Shown: positions 50,591-62,699 of the stretch, in pieces | Layout of the letters: the number at the start of each line of letters is the position of its first letter | How positions within the stretch are numbered: position 1 is the first letter of the stretch | Assembly (NCBI RefSeq): GCF_021462225.1 | Contig: NC_061808.1 | Span: forward strand, 25,271,119 to 25,335,118 | Source of the DNA: Girardinichthys multiradiatus | Lineage: Eukaryota > Chordata > Actinopteri > Cyprinodontiformes > Goodeidae | Direction: 5' to 3' | Length of the DNA: 64,000 nt | Program-made: the position numbers and the translations under genes | Notes under the pieces: model-generated | Database searches by the model: none | Seen by the model: only the letters and a program-made list of their open reading frames with translations | What the model was told of the DNA's origin: nothing

Positions 50591-50789
50591 TTTTTTTCTC
50601 AATCACACTAAACCTTTTCCATTTTAGGTTAGAATTATTACTATTTAATAATAAATGCTTGAGTAATGAGAGAGAACATTTTTTTGAGATTTTTTTAACT
50701 GACTTTCATTACAAAAGTTCAAAATAGAATATCATAGAAATAACCTTATTGTCCCTAAGTGGGGAAATTCAGGTGCCTTTCTTATGTTT

Positions 50790-51480
50790 TAGTACTTTTT
50801 CCTAGTACATTTTCTTAGTATTTGGTAGAATTTCTTTTAAACTGTATGATTTGCATCAAACATTTTAGGTATCCTTTATCAAGCTTATATATGGAGATGT
50901 TGCTCCAAAATTGACTTAATAACTTATTCCATGATTATATCTACTTTGTCAAGTGCACCAGTCCCTTCTGCAGCAAGACACCCACACAACATGCATCTGC
51001 CACCCTGGTACTTCACAGTTGGTATGGTGTTCTCAGGCTTGCAAGCTTCTTCTGTTTTTCTCCAGATGTAACGATGGTGATTTTCACCAAACACTTTAAT
51101 TGTAGTGTTATCAGACCACGGGACATGTCTACAAAATTTGATATAATTTTTTTAACTGATGAACTGATGAAAATGGCACCATCAGACACCTGGAAATTGT
51201 ACCCAATATTGAATCCGACTTGGGAAGGTCAAACGTTCTCCTCCTTGTACCTCAGCTGATTTCATTAGATTTTCCTATGATATCCGACTCAGACTTTGAG
51301 AATTAACCTATCAGAAGCTTAGTAAACATTTGGTTTCAGCTGTTTGTCATGATGTTTGGTTTTGTTTGTCCCTTTTAAACTTTGAATTTTAGTCATTCAA
51401 ATGTGTTAATTTAGCAGTCTCAGGGTTATGTTGCCACTGCTTGGCATAAGTTTAACCTGTCTTCCCTTGCAGCAATATAA
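50790..51480 (-). mobile_element. Salmonid-type Tc1 relic
   Basis: Phrases AGTGCACCAGTCCCTTCTGC, GGTATGGTGTTCTCAGG and CCAGATGTAACGATGGTGAT are antisense to a salmonid-type transposase. It ends about 150 bases from the likely lgals3 exon 1. Confidence 0.65.
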
Positions 51481-51645
51481 AGGTAACGCAATACTTTTAT
51501 GAACATGCAATACAGTTTAATTAGGATTTATGTAATAATAAAGTTTCAGTGTTGCTGCAGAAATTTTATTTAAGTAAAATAATGTAAAGTTATCTTCCAG
51601 ATTGGTAGGAAATCTGCAACAGAAACGGATAAGAACATTGGTTAC

Positions 51646-51741
51646 CTTTCTTTGGGTTTGGTCCTCAGGTGCACACAGAAGCAGGCTGCTGTGGCTCAGG
51701 ATGTTTGACTGTGGCCGATCACAAAGTAAAAGCCTTTTATA
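51646..51741 (-). promoter_or_regulatory. lgals3: Likely lgals3 TATA promoter and non-coding exon 1
   Basis: On the minus strand TATAAAA (complement of 51735-51741, context GGCTATAAAAGGC) is followed about 30 bases later by a GC-richer stretch that ends at 51646 in AAG/GTAACC, a fair splice donor. A first exon from about 51708 to 51646 would join exon 2 across a 3.7-kb intron. No other gene nearby on this strand needs this promoter. Joining is inferred. Confidence 0.55.
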
Positions 51742-52794
51742 GCCCCAAATCCTCACACCAGCAGGCCCCTCCTTGCCTCATCATCTGCCTGCCAGATTAA
51801 AACGTGAACCCCCGCCCCCCCCAAAAAAACAAAACCTTTTCCGTTATCTTCAGGGTATTTCACACAAGTTTAAAGCTTAAATGTTGCCACATTTTAGAGT
51901 TAGAGTTATCTTAAAATACAAATATAGGCACGGAAACAAAAAAGCAACAAAGTGGGCACTGTATAATTTTTAAATCTTACTGTGAATCATATAAACATAC
52001 CAAACAAAATGTACCCGGGGATGAGGTGCTGTTGTTCCAGATGAATTTTTCTTTATTTACCTAACCAAGCTCCGAAAACAGACAATGGATTGTTTTTTAT
52101 GCTGACGGTGGTCCAATTCACCACTAAGTAGTCATGGGACTGTGAAAGTGTAACACAATTATTTAAGATAGTCGAGGAAGTCAGGACCTGGTGCTGTTTG
52201 CTCTGTGGTCACACGATTCACGCACTGATGGCTGAAAGGTCACACATTACCTCCTGTTTTACCTCCACGTTGATTTCATTGTTTCCCTTCTGGTAGAACT
52301 CCTGCTTTAATTCTCATGATTATTCTTTCTCCACCAGCTTCGATCTGCTCTTCATAAACATGAGGGATTGCAGGGTCAAACTCTGCCAAATAATTTTTTC
52401 TGTGATTATCCAATAAATCACCATGACAACAGCATCATAACAACACACGTGGATCCACACAGTTAATGTGCTTTGCATCACCTCGTTATTAGATTACCTG
52501 TCATCTGAGCTGAAAAATGTCTGAAAAAGCAAATGCTCAGAGAACGACACAATCTTGCAGCTTGCAGTTCTTGTGCTGGTTTTACATTTTTAAACTCCAA
52601 CTAAAGACAGAGAGCTTGCCAGTATGTTTACGGCAATATTTTCTGTCACCAGTGGCCCCAGAGTCTAAAAGCCTTTAGGCTGGATTTCAACAATTTGAAA
52701 TTACTGCTGCAACAATGGGAGGTTGTTAAACAGTGAGAGCGAAGCACAATTACAATGATTTACTTATGTTCTGGTAAAAATAAATTTAAATAAA
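51742..52794. other. Upstream region of lgals3
   Basis: A C/A-rich run at 51810-51833 and otherwise unique-looking sequence. No coding exon recognised; regulatory elements may lie here but none can be named. Confidence 0.4.
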
Positions 52795-54376
52795 CTTACA
52801 GTTATTTGCTAAAGTATTCATATGTCATGGAATGTTTACATTTTGTCACACTACAGCGGGGAACTAAATTCTATTTTAGTAGGATTCTGTGCGCTAGGCC
52901 AACACATTGCAAAGTAGAAGAAAATACTTTTTTGCTGAATGGTTGAAATTGAGTCAGATTGGAGGGAGTGTAACTGGGAATTGAAGTTTTGTTGTCCTGC
53001 TGGAAAGCAAACATTTGATCCAGTTTCAAATCTTCTGCCTCCACCAAGTTTTCTTTTAGGATTATCCTCTACTGGGCTTTCAACAGCCAATAAGTCCATG
53101 GTAACTCTGGAGGAGCTGTGGAGTTAAAGCTCAGGTGGGGGAGTCTATCAGGCAGTCACTCTGAACACCATCTCCTCAAAAAAACATGGAGGCAGCATAA
53201 TGCGGTGAAATTTATTTTTTGGTGTAGACAGGAGAGCTGGTCAGTTGATAGGAAAATGCATGGAGCTAGGTACAGAGGGCAATCCTGGACTAAAACCCTG
53301 TTAGAGGCTGTAAAAGACTTAAGACTGAGGCAGATGTTCACCTTCCAGCAGGAAAATGTCAGGATCTGTGCCATGTTTGTTTGTTTGGTGCTGTTTGGTG
53401 TTCTCTATCCCCCTGATTACCTGCTGAGGAGTATTTAAGGAGAAGGCTGCCAGCAACTCACTGCCAGAGTGTTACCCTTAGTGGTACAGCTCAAGCCACA
53501 TTACCTTTGTCTTGACCTTGCATTGTACTTTTGTTAATTTTGTATTTGTTACCTTGCAGGTTTACCTGAACCTGACTTTGCCTTCTGCATTGAACCCTGC
53601 CTGGATTACCATCTTCTGGAAAGAAGCTATCCAGCTCCATGAACAAAGACTCAAGCCTCTTGTTACTTCGTTGGATCACACCGGCTGGCAGCCTCCTGAT
53701 TCCTTCATTCCTTGGATCTCCTTCTACGAACCCTGTCCACCCTCATCCATCCACTGCACCAACTTCAGAAACTCTTGGACCTACTAAACATCCTGGCACA
53801 CCAGTATTCACCATCTCCTGTCTCACGGGTAAACAACCCCTTGGTCTTTCCACCCCCCTCAGGCGGATCTCCATCAATCCAGTAAGGCAGAATTATTATT
53901 TAAGAATTTAGATCCAGAGTTATCCCTTGCTTACCGTTCTGTTTATTTTACAGTTGGTATCCCGGTTCCAGTTCCCTGCACATTTCATTACACTGTAAAT
54001 AAACTCATTACCGTTAAACTCAGTCTCCTGAATTGCTTTCTGCATGTGGGTCAAATCTGTTCGAAACATTATGACAGAAAATGACTCTAAACATACAGCC
54101 AGAGCTATGGTACATTGTAATGGTTTAGATCAAAGCATATTTATTTGATAGAATGGCCCAGTCAAAATCCAGACCTAAATCCAAATGAGAGTCCGTGGAG
54201 TTTCCAAAAGCCCTCTATCTAACTGAAGGAGAATGATATGTTTTTTAAAGAAGGGGCACACATCCATTGAAAGGTGTTTCTACACACTGTTTTACTCATG
54301 GGTTCTAGATACACATGCACATCAAACTTTTTATATTTATATCAATAAAGTTTTAAAAACCACATTCCCTTTTGAC
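52795..54376 (+). mobile_element. Tc1 relic, family A, split by a solo LTR
   Basis: Left end ACATTTTGTCACACTACAGC; sense phrases run to TTCACCTTCCAGCAGGAAAA, then after the LTR continue directly with ATGACTCTAAACATACAGCC. The two halves join cleanly, so the LTR is the later event. Confidence 0.7.
53357..54076 (+). mobile_element. Solo LTR, 720 bp, with 5-bp target duplication
   Basis: Bounded by TGTCAGGATC and CATTATGACA; flanked by identical GAAAA at 53352-53356 and 54077-54081. An AATAAA lies at 53997-54002. No gag/pol sequence is present, so it is what remains after recombination between two LTRs. Two small open frames inside are chance. Confidence 0.8.
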
Positions 54377-54480
54377 CTGTCCAGGGTGTAGCCCGCTGCA
54401 TGCCCAATGACTGCTGGAGTTAGGCACCGGTCCCCTCACGACCCTGAAAGAATGAGCGTGTATAAAAGATGGATGTATGG
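54377..54480 (+). mobile_element. 3' fragment of the tRNA-headed SINE
   Basis: GACCTGTCCAGGGTGTAGCC and GACTGCTGGAGTTAGGCACC match the 3' part of the copies at 17502 and 41213; ends in a GGATG-type tail. Confidence 0.65.
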
Positions 54481-55421
54481 ATGTTTTCTTTTCCTTTGTG
54501 TTGGTCTGCTACATGTAATCTCCACAAATTACGCTGGAGTTTAAAGTTGTGTTATAAATGCGAAAAACTATTACAGGGCTCTGCTACTGACTATGTTGGC
54601 CTACATTGTCAAATTTGACAGCATTTCAAACATAAATGTTCCTCTAAGGATTCATGGCATGTTTATTTTCTTCCTCTGCATAATGTCAGAACAGATCTTT
54701 GCTGGGCAACATCCCAAAGCATTTGGTCCACAGTTTGCATCCTTGAGCCCTCCTAGAGTCCAAACTGGCAACATTAACTTCCTCAACCCTTCTAAGAACT
54801 CCATTTGGCCTCAGCAGCAGGACTAATTTGATGAAGAGCAGCGATAGACACATACTGCATGCATAACAAATATAGCTCAGTTTCAACTTGAGAGCAAATT
54901 ACAGTGCTTCACTCCAGTGGATGTTTACCATGTGGTCCTGACATGTGCCTTTCAATGAGAGGGTGAGAGTAATGATGTCACTCACAGGAGATATTCTTTT
55001 GTCATTTCAGCCAATGAGAAAAAAAGGAGGGAACCATGAGCCATGCTGCTGTTAGGCAGAAGAGAGCTCTCTGGCAGGAGAAGGGCTTTCCAGAGTGACG
55101 AAGCAGGATTTAGCCTCTAGTAAGCTCTGGGCCTTGTTCCAGAAATCGTAAGCACCAATCTTCTCACACCCTGACGCCTTCTATCCTATCTGAACATCAT
55201 GTCTTTCTTCTTAAATGCACAATAACTAAATGAGTGAAGTGCAAACAGGCAGCTTTGTGAGGTAATCCCACTGTGACTGGCATTTGTGATTTATTTTGCT
55301 TTTGTGCCTTCAAAGACTGAGTGAAAGATGAAATCAGGGGCATTGTGTGTAAGAGATAGTAAGAGTGACACAGATACACTAGACACACTATTGCCACAGT
55401 TGCCATGGGGACAGCAGTGTG

Positions 55422-55458
<37 letters not shown>

Positions 55459-55959
55459 ATTTTAGAGACCTGAGTGTTTGAGTGTTTCTGAGAGTCTTTC
55501 TTGATTGTCAAGTAGCCAGATTACTATCACAAATTACAACAGTGTTGTTCTCCACACATGAGCGCTTGTTTACGTTTCAGCCGTAACCAACAGCAAAGTA
55601 AACTCTTTATAAAGCCATGCACTTCTATAGTCCACCACTAGATGGAGACAATAAAATTTACCCTTCAGTGTGAGTGAGATCAATGCTCATTTGGTAGTTA
55701 ACCCAATAAATGTTCTGTTCCATCTGCACAGCTGACATCTTCAAAGCAAACATTGCCACGTATGTATGTGCTTCACTAAGAAGCCGGATCATCAATTAAA
55801 ACACCACAATCGGAAAAATGTTTTCTCTTAATACAATTTCCCAAATCATTCTATCAGTCTTGTTACGACCAGCATAGAACAAGTTTGTCTTTTCATCATC
55901 CTTCACAAAGCTTTAAAGGAACCTGAAGCTTTACTTTAATGAACATCAATTCAGAGCTG
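54481..55959. other. Intergenic stretch
   Basis: No coding exon or RNA gene recognised. Holds only the GT microsatellite listed separately. Confidence 0.4.
55424..55456. repeat. (GT)n microsatellite
   Basis: Uninterrupted GT dinucleotides, about 16 units. Confidence 0.95.
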
Positions 55960-58900
55960 TTGTGTGCCAGACCTTCCAAATAGATTTACCCACCTTGAAT
56001 CTTTTTCACATGACAGCCACACACTACGATCTATTACAAGATATGTTAGTGTCTATGAACATCAGTTTTCAAGTCCTATCATGTATTCTCAAATGGATTT
56101 AATTGTGGACCTAAAGTGGGCCATTCTAACACATCAATATGGTTTCATGTTATTATTGTAGCTCAGGCTGTATGTTCTGGGTTGCTGTGCTGCTGGAAGG
56201 TGAACCTCCACTTCATTCTTAAGTCTTTTGCAGCTTCTAACAGGTTTTGTTCCACGATAGCCCTTACTTGTAATTAGATCCATGCATCTTCCCATCAACT
56301 CTGACCAGCTCTCTTGTCCCTAAGGAAGAAAAACATTTCCCAGAGCATAATACTGCCACCACCATGTTTCACCAGGAGACACCGTGTGTTAAGGGTGATG
56401 TGCAGTGTTAATTTTCCACCAAAAAACGTTTTGCATGTAGGTCAAAAAGTAAAATTGTGGTCTATCTGACCAGAGCACCACCTTCCACATGTTTGCTCCA
56501 CCTATTGCCTAATGTAATCACAAGAATTCTTATTCTTTGTTTGTTTATTCCGTTGCGTCTTTGCGGGACAATTTGGGGACTTTGCCATGCACCAAAACGC
56601 GTAGGATTTTACCCAAAATTGTTCCCCGCGTGAAATTCTTGTTCCTTAATGTTGTCGTCAGTGGGCGTGGCCAAACCACTTAGCCACGCCCCAAACGTGA
56701 GATAGGCCGAACCTAAGTCCTACAGATCTGAAATTTGGCACACTGCTAGAGCTCCTCAAACCAAGAAAAAAAGTATCTTGGAGGTATGCCCTAAAACGCA
56801 CAGGAAGTTGGCCATTTTGGGTCAAAGGCCAATTTTTGTCCGTTTTTCACTTTTACTCACCTCGAACTTTAACGAACTCCTCCTAGGGATTTTGAGCTAT
56901 CGGGTTCATATTTGGTCAACATGCAGTTAAGGGATGGGGGATTAAAAATTATCAAAATTGTGAGTTTTCGGCCATGTTTAGGGGGCGTGGCCGGGGCACG
57001 AACTTGGCATTTGCGCCGAAAGTGAAAAATTGCAATAACTTTCCCAAAGAAATGTCAAATCACACCAAAGTTGCCATGAAGGAGGACATTCGGGTTCCCG
57101 ACGATCATATGGGGTCATATGCTGACATCATCAAAGCCACACCCCCTGAGAACAGAAAATCACTTTTTTTACTGGGAAAGGTCGCTATCTGTCTGTCTAC
57201 ACTCAATCAACTTGAAAGTGTGTCAGAAGACAGATAACTAGTGGGTCTAACTTCGTTTGAAGCACACTGACTTTTCATTGAAGGGCGTGGCGTGGTGGTG
57301 CGGCGTAGTTGGATGTCACGCCATGGCCATACGTTTGGCTTTAATTTCCACATAGATCATCTGATCTGCACCAAATTCAATGTGATTGATCCTTGTCCAG
57401 TCCCCAACAGACATCTGATGACATATTTGGTGGGCGTGGCCTAATTCGTCCACAGCGGCCCTAGAATATTTAAAAAAATCAGCCCCAAGCCATGCTTTGA
57501 CCGAGAATTGTGAAATTTGGTACACATATGTAACTTCTCAGGACCTACAAAAATATCTCTTGGAACATTGGTCCAAACCCCACAGGAAGTCGGCCATTTT
57601 AGATTGAAGTTGCCATTTTGACCCTGTTTTGGGCGTTTCTAGCCCGCATATCTGAGTGAACTCCTCCTACAGCTTTTGACTTAGAGACTTGAAAATCACT
57701 CAGTATACTCTTAAGCCACTGGGGATCAAAAGTTATCAAAAGCTTTTTGATACATGAAAGCGTGTGGGCGAGGCCACACCTCAAAATATGACTTCTCGCC
57801 ATAAAAGACGAAATTAATATAGCTCCTACAAGGAAACTCACAGAGACCTGAAACCTTCTGAGATTGATCTGCCTCTGGCCCTGAACAATATTCACTGATC
57901 AAATGCTGACATCATTGAAGCCCCGCCCCCTGAGAGCAGGAAGTGTCATGTTTTCCTTTAGAGAGTCAATTTTTGATGTTCTTCACCTAATCAATGTGAA
58001 ACAGTCCCAAGTAACAGATACCATAATGGTCTAAGACAGTCGCCAGTACTTACTGCTTTAGCTGGAGAGTGTGGCTATGATGGCGTGGTGAATTCTGATG
58101 CCACGCCACAGCCATACATTTGGCTCTAAATTACACATGCATGGTCCGATTCACTCCAAAATAAATATGGTTGATCTTTCACAACCCCCAAACAGCTCTA
58201 TTGGATTACATTGGAATTTGGATAAACAGCGCCCCCTAGGTCACTTCAAGGGCTATATCTCCCTCATACATCGTTGGATCCACTTGAAATGTGGTATACA
58301 TGATCATGAGTTAATGATGGACATGTTGACACAGTCAATAGATGACATCACTTTAGCCCCGCCCACTACTAAATAAATGAGTGTAGCTTCCATATGGAAG
58401 GTCCGATTCACTCCAAACTGAATATGGTTGATCTTTGTCAGCCCCCAAACAGCTCTATTAGATTACATTGAAATGTGGATCAATAGCGCCCCCTAGGGCA
58501 CTTCAAGGACTATATCTCCCTCATATGTCATCGGATCCACTTGAAATGTAGTATACATCATGACTGATCAATGCTGAACATGTTGACACAGTCAGTTCAT
58601 GATATCATTTCAGCTCCACCCACTAATAAAAAACTCAGTGCAGCTTCCATCTGGAAGGTCGGATTTCCCCCAAATTTTAAATGCTTCTCGCCAGATGAGA
58701 ACTCTGCATGACTGAAGATCATATGACATGTTGCTCACAATCCCTCCTAGTGGCAATGTGTGGAACTTAATGGCAGCCTCATCGGTCATGCGCAGCTGGC
58801 GATGCCAGGCTCCCACGGTTGCTGCACAGGCCGAGTTGCGCTGAGGTGCGAGGGCCTTCAAGGCTGCTTGCAGCTTTAATTACTTGTTGTTTTCTTTCAA

Positions 58901-59440
58901 AAGTGGTATTCTTATTGACACTTTTCTAAATTGCAGATTTATGGAGTGAACAACAAATTCCAATTTACTATCTGCAGATTCTCCTACGTGAGCTATGGAT
59001 CTCTACAACTCCTCCAGAGTTACCATGGGCCTCCTCATTGCTTCCCTGAGTAATGATCAATTTACCCAACCTGTTAGTTAGGTGTCAGTTGTCTTGGAAG
59101 CTCTGAGAGTGTTGCAAGATTGGGATAATGTTTTATAACCTATCCCTGACCTTTCTGCTGTGTTCTGTTGGTCTTCATGATGCTGTTAATTCACTAATGT
59201 TCTCTGAGGCTTTCACAGAACAGCTGTATTTATACTGAACTTAAACTACACACAAGTGGACTCTATTTATACTTGATTTCTGAAAGGAATTTGGTGGCAC
59301 TGGATTATCAGAGTAGATTCTTTCAGGTTATTTTGTAAAAAAAAATTAAACCTTCTCTCCTTTTGCTTCTTCTTATAATCATGTAGTCCTATTATTATAC
59401 AGTGTTTTGTGTTGGTCATAACTATTAATCCTAATAAACG
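55960..59440 (-). mobile_element. Tc1 relic, family A, split by a 2.3-kb repeat array
   Basis: Left half (to about 56524) has antisense phrases CATAATACTGCCACCACCAT and TTTGCATGTAGGTCAAAAAG. The right half (from about 58882) resumes with TTTCTTTCAAAAGTGG, GAGCTATGGATCTCTACAAC and CCATGGGCCTCCTC, in the expected order. Confidence 0.65.
56525..58881. repeat. GGGCGTGGC-rich tandem array of unknown family
   Basis: Two diverged units with a period near 784 bp (CACAGGAAGT about 56799 and 57581; CATACNTTTGGCT 57328 and 58113), then units of 257 bp (GGTCCGATTCACTCC at 58143 and 58400, diverged third at 58657). Phrases such as GGGCGTGGCC, CGCCCCCTAG and CCCCGCCC recur. Short frames inside are not coding. 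Confidence 0.75.
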
Positions 59441-60485
59441 ACACAGAGATTTGTAGTTGTAGTGTGATTAAAATCTGCTGCTACAGCCAAATTAGATCCC
59501 ACCCTGGAACTCATATATATTGTAAATGAAAGAAAACATCTCTTGCCTGACTCCATCTGTGTTGAAATGTGAAAAATAGATATGGGTGTCAAGTAAACCC
59601 ATAATAATTTAGGCTTTAGCTGTAAAACGCTGAGCCAGTGGGGTGTTCCCACTGCTTGAAGGGGCTCACATTTCCCAGGAGATTTTTTTTTTTAGGTAGA
59701 TAAAAGAGGAGGGAAGATGGTGTCAGTTTCTAAAGTGCATGTCTAACTTTCCATAAATCTGCGGTGGTGTCACATATAGGCACCAAATGTTATATATAGG
59801 AGCCAAACTATACTGGCTAAGAAAACATAGTGATTACTTCCACTGTCTACCAGTAACACGAAAGGATGTTATTGCATATTTTGTCTGTAACTCATTCCCA
59901 CTTATTAAAGGAGAGATTACACACAAGCACTCTGCTGTCACAGTGGGTCAAGCTGACTGGCTCCTTAACATTCCCTGACTGCAGTCTTTGGAGGAGCCCT
60001 GTGCTACAAACTGGATGTCAGGAAGTGAGATGGAAGATCAATGAGGGCTGTGACACTGTGAGAGTTGGCAGGCAGTGTCACACTGTGTGTACTCTCTACT
60101 GTGGGGCAACAGACTGTGTCTCGTCTTATTTAAGAAACTCTAACACATGGACTTATGCCTAAATTAACCTTCATTAGCTCTTAACTTTATACAGAACTGA
60201 CTTGCAGGTTGTTTTTTAAACCTGAAGTGAAGTTCACACAATTTACATTTTGGTTTTTTTCTTCTTGTCTTTAATGCAATTTTTCTAAAACAGGATTTAA
60301 TTAAATATACCAACACAAAATAAATATACAGTTAAAGGGAAATGGAAAATGCTTTTCAAAATAGTGTTTCATATAAAAATCTGAAAACGCGACAGTCATT
60401 TGTTTGGTTTTTAGCAATTTTTACTCTGACACACCAGATTAAATCTGGTTGGGAAAAAAATCCTCTTTAATCTTGTTAGACAGTG
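59441..60485. other. Intergenic stretch
   Basis: No gene or named repeat that I can support. Confidence 0.4.
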
Positions 60486-60740
60486 TCATGATCCACCTGT
60501 GTGAGTTGTCTTCATTTGTATTTGTGTTATGATCATTGGGTTTTCTTATTTTTCAGAGCTTTCCATGTTCAATTTATCTCTGTGTTCATTGTTATTGCGT
60601 AGGTCTGGTCATATTAGTTAATTATTTTATGTTAGTGATACACTTTTACTTTGTTTTGTGTTTTGGTTCATCTTCCTCTCTGTTCAAATAGTCTCCTTCA
60701 CTTGGTTTCTTGTGCTCGGTACTCTCCCTCCGCTGTTCTG
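60486..60740 (+). mobile_element. LTR-like 5' fragment
   Basis: Starts TGTCATGATCCACCTGTG, like the element at 50086; the 3' part is missing and runs into Tc1-derived sequence. Confidence 0.35.
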
Positions 60741-60744
60741 CATT

Positions 60745-61745
60745 CCACAGCGCTTGGTGAAGCTTGGTGGTGTTCGCATCGAGCTGTGGGAGTACTTTTC
60801 TTCAACAGGATTTGGGATGCTGGCCAGAATTGATGAGAAGACTGATGGAACTAAATACAAGGTATTACACACAACAGCCAAGAGGCCCATTGTAAATGTG
60901 GGCACAACTCAGGTGGAAGGACAACTAGAGAGGCATTCCACAAATCCGAATTTTAAGTGAAAACAGGAGGAAGGTATTGTTAACAAAAAACTCCAAGAAA
61001 TACCACTTGTAGTTTGAGATAATATATGTAAGGGACATAGCAAAGGTCAAAGCAGGTGCCAAATTTTGATGTTTTTGCCTACATACTAACCTTTGTGTCT
61101 TGTGGAAAACTAAGGTACAAAACCAGCCACCACCATGGAAGATGGTGGCTGTATCATGCAGTGGGAAAACCTTTCTTCAGTGGGGACAGGGAAGCTGGTC
61201 ATAGTTGATGAAATGATTAATAAAGAAAAATACAGGGTGGTCCTGGAAGAAAACGTGTTGGAGGCTGTGCAAGACTCAAGAATGGGGTTGAGGTTCATCT
61301 TCCAGCAGGACAGTGACCCAGAAGATGGTCAGCGCTAGAAAAGAATGCTTTAAATCAGTGTAGATTCATGTGTTAGAATGGCCTAGTCAAAGTGCAGAAA
61401 AGAATCCATGTGAGAATAATTGACAAGACATGGAAATTTCAGGTCAAAGATGCTCTCCATCCAATTTGACTGAGCTGAATCTATTTTGCAAAGAAGAATG
61501 AATGTTTTTTTGTAAAGCTGGTAGAGACATACCCTAAAAGTCTTGCAGCTGTAACCACAGGTATTGACTCAAGGGGGCTGAATACAATGCATGCCACAAC
61601 TTTTCAGAATCTTAATTGCAAAAAAACTCGTGACCCTTCAAACTTGCATAAACTGTCGCATAAAACTACCATAAAATACATGTCTTTTTAATGTAACATT
61701 ACGTGAAAAGTTTCCTGTTGTGTGAAAACTTTTTTAAGATACTAT
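60745..61745 (+). mobile_element. Tc1 relic, family A, sense
   Basis: Partly repeated transposase phrases (GGGACAGGGAAGCTGGTCAT, GAGGTTCATCTTCCAGCAGG, GTGTTAGAATGGCCTAGTC) then the terminal region with GAATACAATGCATGCCAC. The region 60745-60900 duplicates part of 61140-61260, so two relics may be joined. Confidence 0.6.
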
Positions 61746-62039
61746 AGTAGTAATCTTTAACATTTTCTATAATTATGGACCTGTATGCTCACAAGTAATT
61801 CAAACAACAAAATCAATTGTACAGCCCATTTGTTTTTTTGTTTTTTTGTTTTTTTAAATCATTGCTGTTGCTTTTTATTTTTTGTTTGTTTCATCCCTGA
61901 ACGAATCAGTGATAATCGACATGAAATTAATCTCTCACTCAGTATGGCTTAGCACATGACAGCACTTTAAGCCTCTGGTGCAAACGTGAACCTTGTCGTA
62001 CGGTATCCATGAGTGGAAAGTGTCTCTGTGGTGCTGCAC

Positions 62040-62268
62040 AGTACAGGTGCTCCGAATATCCAGTCAGCTCTCCGCCCTTCTCTGCGCTCATTCGCTCTCC
62101 CCAGCAGCCCGGATGTAGCGCACAGGACCGCACAGTCCTCCACTCAAGAGATAATAACATGGCGCTGGCAGACACATAACGGTGCTCATCACTCTAATAA
62201 TATGAACAAGAACAGACTAAATACAAGCCGGCGGGACATGTGAGCTCTTCGACCCCCAACACAAGCAG
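62040..62268 (+). promoter_or_regulatory. Possible CpG-rich promoter and 5' non-coding exon
   Basis: CG dinucleotides, scarce elsewhere in the window, cluster from about 62040 to 62680. A plus-strand stretch ends at 62268 in CAG/GTAGGT, a strong donor. No long open frame. The gene would lie beyond the right edge. Inference only. Confidence 0.35.
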
Positions 62269-62365
62269 GTAGGTGCGGAGGAGGATGCTAGCAAGACGCG
62301 CTCTGACGACGCGATAATGGTTAAATCAAACAAAACGTGTCTGCTGTTATCTTCTTGTACAGAAG

Positions 62366-62369
<4 letters not shown>

Positions 62370-62398
<29 letters not shown>
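62370..62398. repeat. Poly(A) run of 29
   Basis: Uninterrupted A tract within the CpG-rich region. Confidence 0.95.
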
Positions 62399-62399
<1 letters not shown>

Positions 62400-62699
62400 C
62401 CCGCTTTGCTGAGGTGAAATCCGGGTCCGATGGTTTAATTTGTGTTTTCGGCTCTCTGTCCGCGGGGGTAAGGGTCCCCCTCCATGCCGAAAACAGCAGT
62501 GTCATTCTGGACTGGTTTGCGTCGCTGCTTACGGCGCGTCGGTGCAGAAATAAATCTGTCATTTTCTAGTGCATGTGTGTGATCATGGCTGTCAGGCGCT
62601 CCGTGCGTCGGCCGCTGTCCTTGGTGTTGAAACGGGTGGGCAGCGCACCTATATGCACGGTGCAATCACTTCCCAGTGCTCTCCCGGCTGCTTTAAAAA

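Noticed and set aside
53512..53911. Two overlapping plus-strand open frames of about 90 codons
   Set aside because: Lie wholly inside the solo LTR 53357-54076; not gag or pol.
56974..57237. 87-codon open frame in the GGGCGTGGC array
   Set aside because: Lies in a diverged tandem repeat and is not kept in the sister unit about 784 bp on.
56525..58881. CRISPR-like array
   Set aside because: Units are hundreds of bases long and diverged, with no short conserved repeats and unique spacers, in a vertebrate genome.
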